In this document: positions 1-5,724 of the stretch, piece after piece | Position numbering within the stretch: position 1 is the stretch's first letter | How the letters are laid out: each line of letters begins with the position of its first letter | Source: Acidobacteriota bacterium | GTDB taxonomy: Bacteria; Acidobacteriota; Vicinamibacteria; Vicinamibacterales; Vicinamibacteraceae | Assembly: GCA_023418055.1 (NCBI GenBank) | Contig: JAEZDP010000029.1 | Span: 1-9,107, forward strand | Length of the DNA stretch: 9,107 nt | Direction: 5' to 3' | The notes under the pieces: generated by a model | Seen by the model: the letters and a program-made list of their open reading frames with translations, nothing else | Told to the model about the DNA's origin: nothing | Databases searched by the model: none | Made by a program: the position numbers and the translations under genes

Positions 1-816
1 GTCGTGCTGACGCTGCTGGCCGTCACCTGGATCAGCGTCACGCAGGTGCGGCGCCAACTGCAGCCGCTCGCGCTGCTCATCGCGGCCACGCGCCGGCTGT
101 CGCGTCGCGACTTCGACACGGACATCCGCATCCGGAGTGGCGACGAATTCCAGGAACTCGGCGATGCCTTCGCGCAACTGGCCCGGGAACTCCAGCAGCA
201 GTTTGCCGATCTCGAGGCGTTCAACCAGGGCACGCTCGAGGCCCTCGGGCGCACCATAGACGCCAAGTCGCCATGGACCGCCGGACACTCCAGCCGGGTG
301 ACGGAACTCGCCCTGCTGCTGGCCGAAGCCATGCCACTGTCGCCAGAACACGTCGCCGTGATCAGGCGCGGCGGGCCGGTGCACGACATCGGGAAACTTG
401 CCACGCCGGGACGCCTGCTCGACAAACCCGGCGCGCTCACGCCCGAGGAACTCGCCGAGATGCGGCAGCACCCTGCGCAGGGCGTCCACATCCTCGAGCC
501 GATTCCCGCATTCAAGCCGCTGCTGCCGGTGGTGGGCCAGCATCACGAGCGATGGGACGGGAAGGGGTATCCCGCGGGCCTGGCCGGCGAGGACATCGAC
601 ATCACCGCACGCGTGCTTGCGGTGGCCGACGTCTTCGACGCGCTGCGCTCACATCGCCCCTACCGGCAGGGGATGCCATTGTCGAAGGTGATCGGCATCA
701 TCGAGGAGGGCTGCGGCACGCACTTCGACCCGACGGTGATCGAGGCGTTCAGGCGCGTGGTCGCCAACGGCCTGCCCGACAGCCTGTCCCCGGCGGAGGT
801 GCTCCGCACGGCGTGA
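1..816 (+). CDS. HAMP + HD-GYP domain cyclic-di-GMP phosphodiesterase (5' end outside window)
   Basis: The reading frame is open from the first base, so the real start lies upstream; residues here are counted from the GTG at 4. A hydrophobic stretch (about 1-13) looks like the end of a transmembrane helix. A HAMP linker follows (about 16-67, with P21 and the DE pair at 47-48), then a short helical connector and a complete HD-GYP domain (about 75-255). Visible metal and active-site residues are H95, the HD pair 127-128 followed by IGK, H156, the HHE triplet 180-182, the DGKGYP motif 185-190, and D209/D212 in the ADVFDAL segment. HD-GYP enzymes hydrolyse cyclic-di-GMP to pGpG or GMP, lowering this second messenger. 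The membrane anchor and HAMP suggest that a sensory domain, lying before the window, controls activity. All key residues are present, so I expect an active enzyme; the input signal is unknown. Confidence 0.93.
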   Translation, partial: VVLTLLAVTWISVTQVRRQLQPLALLIAATRRLSRRDFDTDIRIRSGDEFQELGDAFAQLARELQQQFADLEAFNQGTLEALGRTIDAKSPWTAGHSSRVTELALLLAEAMPLSPEHVAVIRRGGPVHDIGKLATPGRLLDKPGALTPEELAEMRQHPAQGVHILEPIPAFKPLLPVVGQHHERWDGKGYPAGLAGEDIDITARVLAVADVFDALRSHRPYRQGMPLSKVIGIIEEGCGTHFDPTVIEAFRRVVANGLPDSLSPAEVLRTA

Positions 817-840
817 GTTAGCATGGGCGTCCACGACCGC

Positions 841-845
841 GAGGA
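841..845 (+). promoter_or_regulatory. Ribosome binding site of the DinB-family gene
   Basis: GAGGA lies five bases before the ATG at 851, a good Shine-Dalgarno match that fixes this start. It is one of the few strong ribosome binding sites in the window. A weak -10-like TAGCAT lies at 819-824, just after the preceding stop codon, so the gene may have its own promoter or be read through from the HD-GYP gene. Confidence 0.6.
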
Positions 846-850
846 CTGCC

Positions 851-1366
851 ATGACCCGTGACGAGATGCACGCGCTCTTCGACTACCACTACTGGGCTAC
901 ACATCGGCTGCTCGATGCCGTGGGCGTCCTCAGCGCCGAAGACTACACGCGCCCGCTGGGCGGCAGCTTCGGCTGCATCCGCGACACGGTGGTGCACGTC
1001 CTGCTGGCCGACGAGATCTGGTGCGCGCGCTGGGAGGGCCGGCCGATCTCGGGCTTCGAGCCCTACGACAGCGTGCCCGACGTGCCGGCGGCACGCGCAC
1101 GCTGGCGCGCTCTCGAGCCTGTCGTCCATGCGCTCGTGGACGAACTCGGCGAGGATGGGCTGCAGCGCACGTTTTCCTACCGCCTTCGGAACGGCACGCC
1201 AGGGACGTCCACCTACACGCAGGTCATGCAGCACGTCGTCAATCACGGGTCCTACCACCGAGGGCAGGTGGTCACGCTTCTGAGACAGATTGGCGCGGCG
1301 CCGCCGGCCAGCCTCGACCTCGTCGCGTTCCACCGCCTGCGCGCGACGCCTGCGGACCAGGCCTAG
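851..1366 (+). CDS. DinB-family (DinB/YfiT four-helix bundle) metal-binding protein
   Basis: The product is 171 residues, normal for the DinB/YfiT-like superfamily. The fold's signature is clear: an N-terminal segment with the FDYHYWATHRLL pattern (10-21), H49 in the VVHVLLADEIW helix, and a C-terminal NHGSYHRGQV motif (131-140) supplying H132 and H136. In this family three histidines, matching H49, H132 and H136, bind a divalent metal. Family members include DNA-damage-inducible DinB of Bacillus and thiol-dependent S-transferases, but most have no known reaction and none can be assigned here. No signal peptide or membrane segment is seen, so it is probably cytoplasmic. It starts 34 bp after the HD-GYP gene, in the same direction, with a good ribosome binding site. 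The family call is firm; the function is open. Confidence 0.9.
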   Translation: MTRDEMHALFDYHYWATHRLLDAVGVLSAEDYTRPLGGSFGCIRDTVVHVLLADEIWCARWEGRPISGFEPYDSVPDVPAARARWRALEPVVHALVDELGEDGLQRTFSYRLRNGTPGTSTYTQVMQHVVNHGSYHRGQVVTLLRQIGAAPPASLDLVAFHRLRATPADQA

Positions 1367-1416
1367 CGGCTCGTTTTCGCTTGCCTTCGCCGTGAGCCAT
1401 CCGCTGCAATGGGGGC

Positions 1417-1989
1417 ATGGCGGTACGACACCTCGTCACGATGCTCGTGGGTCTCGCGCTGTGTGGCGCGACGGCGCGGTCGGTGCACGCGCAAGGTGTG
1501 GAACTGGGGGCGCATGCCACCTACATCGACCTTGGCACGTTCGATCAGGCGGCCTGGGGCGTGGGTGGCCGCATCGGCCGTGAGGTGCTGCCGTTTGTGG
1601 CCCTCGAGGCGGAGGTCAACGTGTTCCCAGCCGATGACGCGGTGACGGGGCCGTTCGTGCAGGGACTCGGCGGCGTCAGGCTCGGCGGACGCACACGCAC
1701 CTACGGGCTCTTCGCCAAGCTCCGCCCCGGCTTCGTGCGCTTCGACCGCGACTTCATCCAGCCGGGCACCGCCTGCATCGCCGTCGTGCCGACCCCGCGT
1801 GAGTGCCTCGCCACGCGCACCAACCTGGCGCTCGACTTCGGCAGCGTGCTCGAGGTCTATCCCACCGAACGCCTGACGCTGCGCGTGGATCTCGGCACGA
1901 CCTACATCTGGTACGGCTCGCGGGGCGATGCGCGCGCGCGGCGCACGGGGAACTTTCAGCTGGGGTTGGGCGCGGGCGTCCGCTTCTGA
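1417..1989 (+). CDS. Small exported protein, probable outer-membrane beta-barrel
   Basis: This 190-residue product starts with a classical signal peptide: a short basic start, a hydrophobic core at about 6-18 and a VHA cleavage site at 23-25 followed by Q. The mature part alternates polar and apolar residues rich in Gly and aromatics (GVGGRIG, LALEAEVNVF-like strands, YGLFAKLRPGFVRF, LRVDLGTTYIWYG) and ends in phenylalanine (GLGAGVRF). The terminal aromatic is typical of outer-membrane beta-barrels recognised by the Bam machinery. About 165 mature residues would suit an eight-stranded barrel of the OmpA/OmpX size class. Two cysteines, C120 and C130, fall in a predicted loop and could form a disulfide. 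I see no catalytic motif, and its role is unknown. The ATG at 1417 is chosen because it places the signal peptide correctly; only a run of G precedes it as a weak ribosome binding site. The 3' end overlaps the convergent transporter gene. Confidence 0.8.
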   Translation: MAVRHLVTMLVGLALCGATARSVHAQGVELGAHATYIDLGTFDQAAWGVGGRIGREVLPFVALEAEVNVFPADDAVTGPFVQGLGGVRLGGRTRTYGLFAKLRPGFVRFDRDFIQPGTACIAVVPTPRECLATRTNLALDFGSVLEVYPTERLTLRVDLGTTYIWYGSRGDARARRTGNFQLGLGAGVRF

Positions 1990-3572
1990 TTGGATACGAG
2001 ACCGCCGTCCTCGAGCGGACGTGACGGGCACTGGCGCTGCGTGAGCCGCGAGACGGCCCACATCGTGACGAGTCCGGCCAGCATGGCGATCGTGCGGTAC
2101 GGCACCGTGGCGACGCCCTCCGCATCCACAGGGAGGGGCACGAGCCTCGGCAGCCCGAGCAGCGGTTCACCCGCGCTCACGCGCAGGATGGTCGAGGCGG
2201 CCATGCCTGCGTAACAGCCCCACCGCGTCGCCTTCGGATCCCACAACACCAGCACGAGTTGCGGAAACAGCACGCAGTAGACCAGGTCGCTGCACAGCAC
2301 CCAGAGCGCGTAGACGCTGTCGGCCCGGATGGCCAGCAGCGTCGCCGCCACGCCCACCACCAGCACCATCCGCTTCGCCACGCGGGTCAACTCCCATGAA
2401 GGCGCCCGCGGACGCACCAGCGGACGGTAGACGTTCCACGCGGCCATCGATGAGGCTGAGAGAATCGACGAGTCGACCGACGACATGACGGCGGCGGCCA
2501 CGGCACCCAGGCCGATCGCCGACACTGCCGGCGGCACCAGGTGCAGTAGCGTGTAGGGCAGCACGAGCGCCGCGTCGGGCGCGGCGACGCCCCGTGCCTG
2601 CCAGTCCACGGCGCGAGCGCACAACCCGATGAGCACGGGCGGCAGCGCCGCGACCAGACAGCACAGCCCGGCGAGCAGCGACAGGTGCCGCGCGGTGGCT
2701 TCATCACGGCAGGCGAGCACACGCTGGAAGTACACGTGCCAGGGGATGCCGCCGAGCACGAGTAGCAGTGCGGTGTCGGACCACGCCCACCAGTTCACGG
2801 CGGTGGCCTGCTGCAGGCCGGTCTGCTGATAGGTCAGCCAGGCCTGACCGATGCCGCCCGACGCCTGGGCGACGAACGGCACGACGATCCAGAGGCCGAC
2901 GACGAGCACAGCCAGCTGCGCGACGTCGGTGATCGCCACCGCCCACAGTCCGCCGGTCATCGTGTAGACGATGACCACCGCCGCCGAGAGCACGATGGAC
3001 CACGTGACGTCGATGTCGAGCAGGAGCCCGAACGTGCTGCCGAGCGCCATCAGCACCGCGGCTGTCCAGGACACCTCGCCGGTCAGCGCGGGCACGTAGA
3101 GCAGGGCAGCCGCCTTCTTTCCGAAGCGGCGGTCGAACGGATCGAGCAGGGTCGTGAAGCCGTGCCGCCGCATGCGTGGCGCGAAGAACAGGCCGCCCAC
3201 AACCAGGCTGAGCGCGTAGCCCCACGGCGCCTGCACGTGGAGCAGCCCGGCCCCGTACGTGGCCTCGGCGGTACCGTTCACGTAGCCGCCGTCCACCCAT
3301 GTGGCCGTCATCGTGAACACGCCGATACCGAGCCCGAGACGTCGGCCGGCGAGGGCCAGGTCCGAGAAGTTACCCGCTTCGCTGCGCCGGGCCGCGCGCA
3401 GGCCCAGCCAGTACGTGAAGCCGAAGAACCCCACCATCGACGCCAGCCCGCCCCATTGCGGTGCGCCGGCTGTCGCCGCCAGGCTCATCGTGGCTGCCAC
3501 GAGGACGACGGTCGATATCGTCGACCCACGGATCCACCAGGGGACGACGGTCTGGGGCGGGGGGGACGGCAT
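1956..3572 (-). CDS. Sodium/solute symporter closely resembling the high-affinity choline transporter (CHT1/SLC5A7 type)
   Basis: This 538-residue polytopic membrane protein belongs to the sodium:solute symporter family (SSS/SLC5, LeuT-like fold). It carries long stretches that I recognise from animal CHT1: FTMTATWVDGGYVNGTAEA (86-104), QAPWGYALSL (114-123), TLLDPF (141-146), PALTGEVSW (161-169), LLVLGGIPWHVYFQRVL (270-286), MSSVDSSILSASSM (363-376) and CSDLVYCVLFPQ (427-438). Aromatic residues that line the choline cage of human CHT1 (W62, Y91, W141, W254, numbering from memory) correspond to W92, Y119, W169 and W278, all present. The SSVDSS segment covers the usual sodium site. I infer Na+-driven uptake of choline or a similar quaternary amine across the inner membrane. 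An additional hydrophobic segment at about 18-37 precedes the first CHT-like helix. It is the last gene of a four-gene unit. The frame is open further upstream (Met at 3674), but that extension would overlap the preceding gene and is not membrane-like, so the ATG at 3572 is preferred. It has no clear ribosome binding site. Confidence 0.9.
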   Translation of the reverse strand: MPSPPPQTVVPWWIRGSTISTVVLVAATMSLAATAGAPQWGGLASMVGFFGFTYWLGLRAARRSEAGNFSDLALAGRRLGLGIGVFTMTATWVDGGYVNGTAEATYGAGLLHVQAPWGYALSLVVGGLFFAPRMRRHGFTTLLDPFDRRFGKKAAALLYVPALTGEVSWTAAVLMALGSTFGLLLDIDVTWSIVLSAAVVIVYTMTGGLWAVAITDVAQLAVLVVGLWIVVPFVAQASGGIGQAWLTYQQTGLQQATAVNWWAWSDTALLLVLGGIPWHVYFQRVLACRDEATARHLSLLAGLCCLVAALPPVLIGLCARAVDWQARGVAAPDAALVLPYTLLHLVPPAVSAIGLGAVAAAVMSSVDSSILSASSMAAWNVYRPLVRPRAPSWELTRVAKRMVLVVGVAATLLAIRADSVYALWVLCSDLVYCVLFPQLVLVLWDPKATRWGCYAGMAASTILRVSAGEPLLGLPRLVPLPVDAEGVATVPYRTIAMLAGLVTMWAVSRLTQRQCPSRPLEDGGLVSNQKRTPAPNPS

Positions 3573-3592
3573 CACGCGGGCGGCGCCATCAT
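3572..3592 (-). other. Possible six-codon upstream ORF coupled to the transporter start
   Basis: Just before the transporter start, an out-of-frame ATG at 3592-3590 (followed directly by a second ATG) opens a six-codon frame reading MMAPPA. It stops at TGA 3574-3572. That TGA shares its last base with the transporter's ATG (TGATG), an arrangement that can allow terminating ribosomes to restart. As the transporter ATG has no Shine-Dalgarno sequence, this could be how it is translated. A chance occurrence is quite possible at this length. Confidence 0.25.
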
Positions 3593-3645
3593 GGCATAGA
3601 CGCGGGTCGCGTGCCGGGCGTGGCGAGGAAGCCGGCGTGCAGGGG

Positions 3646-4071
3646 TCAGGCGTGTTCGCGTCGGCTGGCCGCATACGCGGCGCCCACGCCGACGACGAGC
3701 GCGTCTTCGAGCAGTCCGCCCGCGATGTTGGCCGACGCCAGACGACGGCGCGCCATGGTGGCGAGGTACGCCGCCGCTACCGAAGCTGCCGCGCCGATGG
3801 CCGCGCCAAACAGGCGACCGCCGCCACGCTCGTGAGCCACGACGGCGCCGACCACCGCTCCCAGGACGGCCCGGCCGGCCAACGGCACGGCCTCCGTCCG
3901 GGCACCGATCCAGGGGGTCTTGTCGACGACCATCTCGGCCGCCGCCAACAGCGTTGCTACCCGTGTGGGCACCACGCCGTGGCCGAAGGTGAGCGTCGCC
4001 GGACCGGCCATGCTGCGTATGCCGGTGATGGCGCCGAGCGCCACCGTGTCGCGAAGGAGGGCGCTGTTCAT
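3646..4071 (-). CDS. DUF4126-family small membrane protein
   Basis: The product is 141 residues and very rich in Ala, Gly and Val, with about four or five hydrophobic segments (around 7-28, 36-48, 63-80, 86-106 and 118-135). The GIRSMAGPA motif at 17-25, the DKTP at 50-53 and the LAGRAVLGAVVGAVVA segment at 64-79 match my memory of the DUF4126 family, integral membrane proteins of unknown function. The first segment could be mistaken for a signal peptide but more likely stays as a helix. The ATG at 4071 overlaps the stop of the preceding gene as ATGA (4068-4071), which both fixes the start and implies translational coupling. The frame is open upstream into the DUF1990 gene, but that extension is arginine- and proline-rich shadow sequence. 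It is the third gene of the four-gene unit, 73 bp before the transporter start. No catalytic residues are recognisable, and its role may lie with the membrane or the transporter. Confidence 0.82.
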   Translation of the reverse strand: MNSALLRDTVALGAITGIRSMAGPATLTFGHGVVPTRVATLLAAAEMVVDKTPWIGARTEAVPLAGRAVLGAVVGAVVAHERGGGRLFGAAIGAAASVAAAYLATMARRRLASANIAGGLLEDALVVGVGAAYAASRREHA

Positions 4072-4754
4072 GCCAGCCACTTTCGTTTGGTGTGATAGGT
4101 GAAGGTCACGTCGACGCCCTGATGCGTCAGCCCGGAGGCATCTCGGGGCGGACGGGCGAGCGAGCCGTAGCGCGCCAGCAGCGACAGCCGCCAGTGCGCC
4201 TCGCGATGCCAGCGGCGCTGGTAGTAGCCCGACAGGATCCTGAAGCCGAGGCGGCTCCACCAGTTCGGCATCTGCCCCAGCTTCCAGCGGGCCTCGATGC
4301 GGAAGCGGATGTCGCCCACCTCGTCGCGTGTGATCACGAACCACTCGACGCCGCGTTCGATGTGGCCGTCGAGCGTGTCGTATCTGAACCCATACACCCC
4401 CGGGGCTTCCCTGAGGTGCGTGACCATGGCCGGGCACAGGTAGCGCAGGCCGAGCACCTTGATCTCGAGTAGCAGCCGACGGCGCAGCAGCGGGCCGTCC
4501 GGGTCGAAGTGCGCCGTGACGATGCCGGGGTTCGAGAACTGGTAGTTGCAGAGGGCCATCCGCGCGCGCTCGAACACGGCGTCACCTTCAGGCTCCGACG
4601 CGATGACCGCTTCGGAGTGATAGTGGTGCCAGCCCTGCTCGCCGGTCATGTCCTCTTCGGCGGCGACGAAGTTGGGCGCGACTTCGGTCAGCCGCTCGAG
4701 GCGCGCTCGCAACTCGTCGCTCGACCAGCCTCGCCACAGCCGCCACTCAGCCAT
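4068..4754 (-). CDS. DUF1990 (UPF0548-like) family protein
   Basis: This 228-residue protein has the DUF1990 signature: an F-x-RA-x-x-AL start of the domain at about 61-68, then GFRYDTLDGHIERGVEWF at 122-139, corresponding to the family's 'YGTLPGHPERGEEAF' core, and GDIRFRIEARW at 147-157. A basic and aromatic C-terminal part (about 160-200, with YYQRRW) follows. No signal peptide or membrane helix is clear, so it is probably cytoplasmic or membrane-associated. The family's biochemical role is not known to me. The start at ATG 4754 is chosen because the preceding gene's TGA overlaps it by one base (TGATG at 4756-4752); a Met 14 codons upstream (4796) would run deep into that gene. The 3' end overlaps the DUF4126 gene by 4 bp. 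It is probably a diverged paralogue of the preceding gene. Confidence 0.85.
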   Translation of the reverse strand: MAEWRLWRGWSSDELRARLERLTEVAPNFVAAEEDMTGEQGWHHYHSEAVIASEPEGDAVFERARMALCNYQFSNPGIVTAHFDPDGPLLRRRLLLEIKVLGLRYLCPAMVTHLREAPGVYGFRYDTLDGHIERGVEWFVITRDEVGDIRFRIEARWKLGQMPNWWSRLGFRILSGYYQRRWHREAHWRLSLLARYGSLARPPRDASGLTHQGVDVTFTYHTKRKWLA

Positions 4755-5326
4755 CAGTCGCCCACGGCCCTGAAGGTCGGCGCCGGCACGCCACACTCAT
4801 CGTCGAGCTCCACGTCCACCTCTTCGGTGTCGGCACGTATGGGCCCGTCGATGTGTGCGCCCGCGAGTGTGGCGGTGTTGTTGATGAAGTCGGTCCAGGT
4901 GTCGGTCTGCATCGCCTCGCCGATGGCGAGGAAGCCCAGCAGACGAGGCGCGTCCTTCGAGCGGGCACGGCTGCGGATGTGGAAGATGACGGCACCGGCA
5001 GGGTTGCGATACGCGCCGAAGGTGATGCGTCCCGCCTCGGGATGGCCTTCGAGCGTGCCGAGTGTGAGACTCTGCGCATCCTCGTGCAGCACCCGCACGC
5101 GGCAGTCCTGCCCGGGCTTGATGACGATGTCGAGTTCCTTGTCGAGACCGATGCCGTCGGGCGCCGCGAAGTCGACCAGCGCTGTTGGCGGCAGCTCGCA
5201 GAAGTGGGCCTTCACCTTCTGCATCAGCTCGGAGGGCGAGAGCCTGCACTCGCCCAGCACGGCCCAGTAGTCGCGCTGGAGGAGGGGGCCGGCGCCGGTG
5301 GTGGCAGGTTGGAGATCGTCGGTCAC
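4754..5326 (-). CDS. DUF1990-like protein, first gene of the four-gene unit
   Basis: This 190-residue protein lacks a signal peptide or membrane helix. A central stretch, LGTLEGHPEAGRITF (89-103) followed by GAVIFHIRSRAR (111-122), is close to the DUF1990 consensus core 'YGTLPGHPERGEEAF ... FxIRAxSR'. It lines up with TLDGHIERG of the next gene, so I assign it to the same superfamily. A conserved-looking segment LGFLAIGEAMQTDTWTDF (130-147) follows, then an acidic C-terminal tail (EEVDVELDDE, 168-177). I do not recognise a reaction. The start is the GTG at 5326-5324, the first one giving a full-length domain; only a weak GGAA precedes it. The coding start lies 47 bp from the divergently transcribed small membrane protein gene, so the promoters share that gap. 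A candidate -10 for this strand, TAGAGT at 5360-5355, is weak. Confidence 0.72.
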   Translation of the reverse strand: MTDDLQPATTGAGPLLQRDYWAVLGECRLSPSELMQKVKAHFCELPPTALVDFAAPDGIGLDKELDIVIKPGQDCRVRVLHEDAQSLTLGTLEGHPEAGRITFGAYRNPAGAVIFHIRSRARSKDAPRLLGFLAIGEAMQTDTWTDFINNTATLAGAHIDGPIRADTEEVDVELDDECGVPAPTFRAVGD

Positions 5327-5361
5327 GGGAGATGTTCCGTTCTGGGGGAGAAGGACTCTAC

Positions 5362-5367
5362 TAGAAT
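5362..5367 (+). promoter_or_regulatory. Candidate -10 element for the small membrane protein gene (possibly leaderless mRNA)
   Basis: TAGAAT matches the TATAAT consensus at five of six positions in a very GC-rich setting, so it stands out. It ends six bases before the ATG at 5374, so transcription would begin at or next to the A of that ATG. The nearest Shine-Dalgarno-like string (AAGGA, 5351-5355) is 18 bases away, too far to act. No good -35 is seen. Confidence 0.5.
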
Positions 5368-5373
5368 TGCGGC

Positions 5374-5664
5374 ATGAGCAACGTCGATGTCAATCCAGCC
5401 GCCGAGGCGTCGATGGCCGACGCACCGGCACCGGTCGTCCGTCCGGAACACGCGGAGGGTGAGCTCGCACGCCTCATCGAGCAGCAGACGGCGAAGATTC
5501 CCTCGCATTGGTTCCTGCTCGCGGCCTTCGGCGCGATGGGCCTCTCGCTGGTGCTCGAACTGTCGGGTCGCACGCGAGCGAGCCGCTTCGTGGGCCGATG
5601 GCCGACGCCGCTGCTGATTGCGGGCACGTACAACAAGCTCGTCAAGACGCTCGGCACGCGGTAG
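5374..5664 (+). CDS. Small hypothetical membrane protein
   Basis: This 96-residue product has an Ala/Pro/acidic N-terminal region (1-30), a short amphipathic stretch (31-42) and a hydrophobic helix at about 45-64 (HWFLLAAFGAMGLSLVLEL). A basic loop (GRTRASRFVGRW, 65-76) and a weaker hydrophobic stretch at about 77-85 precede a basic tail. It probably crosses the inner membrane once, or forms a short hairpin. I do not recognise a named family. The ATG at 5374 is preferred because the candidate -10 element sits six bases upstream and because the coding pattern, with G or C in third positions, begins there. It is transcribed away from the four-gene unit and converges on the methyltransferase gene. 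Nothing in the sequence ties it to either function. Confidence 0.72.
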   Translation: MSNVDVNPAAEASMADAPAPVVRPEHAEGELARLIEQQTAKIPSHWFLLAAFGAMGLSLVLELSGRTRASRFVGRWPTPLLIAGTYNKLVKTLGTR

Positions 5665-5709
5665 GACCGGCAGGCGAGTGCAGGTCGGACCGCGCCGCGG
5701 CGGCACGCG

Positions 5710-5724
5710 CCCGTGTGCGACGGG
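5710..5724. terminator. Short GC hairpin between two convergent genes
   Basis: CCCGT (5710-5714) and ACGGG (5720-5724) form a perfect 5-bp stem with a 5-base loop. It begins immediately after the methyltransferase stop codon on the minus strand and 45 bp after the small membrane protein's stop on the plus strand. A 10-bp palindrome, CGCCGCGGCG, lies at 5693-5702. There is no T-run on either side, so this is at best a weak or factor-assisted terminator. Confidence 0.3.

Noticed and set aside
818..1333. A 171-codon open frame on the minus strand across the DinB-family gene
   Set aside because: It is antisense to a gene with a clear family signature and ribosome binding site. Its product is Arg/Ala/Val-rich with no motif, as expected for a mirror frame in GC-rich DNA.
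1368..1398. GGCTC ... GAGCC inverted repeat between the DinB-family and beta-barrel genes
   Set aside because: The 5-bp stem would close a loop of about 21 bases with no T-run after it, too weak to call a terminator.
1930..1943. GC-dinucleotide run inside the beta-barrel gene
   Set aside because: It encodes Ala/Arg codons (DARARR) in frame and is expected from base composition, so it was not called a repeat element.
1363..2061. A 232-codon open frame on the minus strand across the exported beta-barrel gene
   Set aside because: The plus-strand product has a signal peptide and barrel features ending in F, while this one is low-complexity Arg/Ala/Glu sequence and would overlap the transporter's 3' end.
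3573..3674. N-terminal extension of the transporter to the Met at 3674
   Set aside because: It would overlap the DUF4126 gene's 3' end and add a Pro/Arg/Ala-rich stretch with no membrane or signal character. CHT-type proteins start close to the first helix.
3301..4095. A 264-codon plus-strand open frame opposite the transporter start and the DUF4126 gene
   Set aside because: It crosses the boundary between two supported minus-strand genes and reads as Arg/Gly/Ala-rich sequence with no recognisable domain.
4509..5270. A 253-codon plus-strand open frame opposite the two DUF1990-like genes
   Set aside because: The minus-strand frames carry the DUF1990 core motifs and joined stop/start codons; the plus-strand product is Ser/Arg-rich without motifs.
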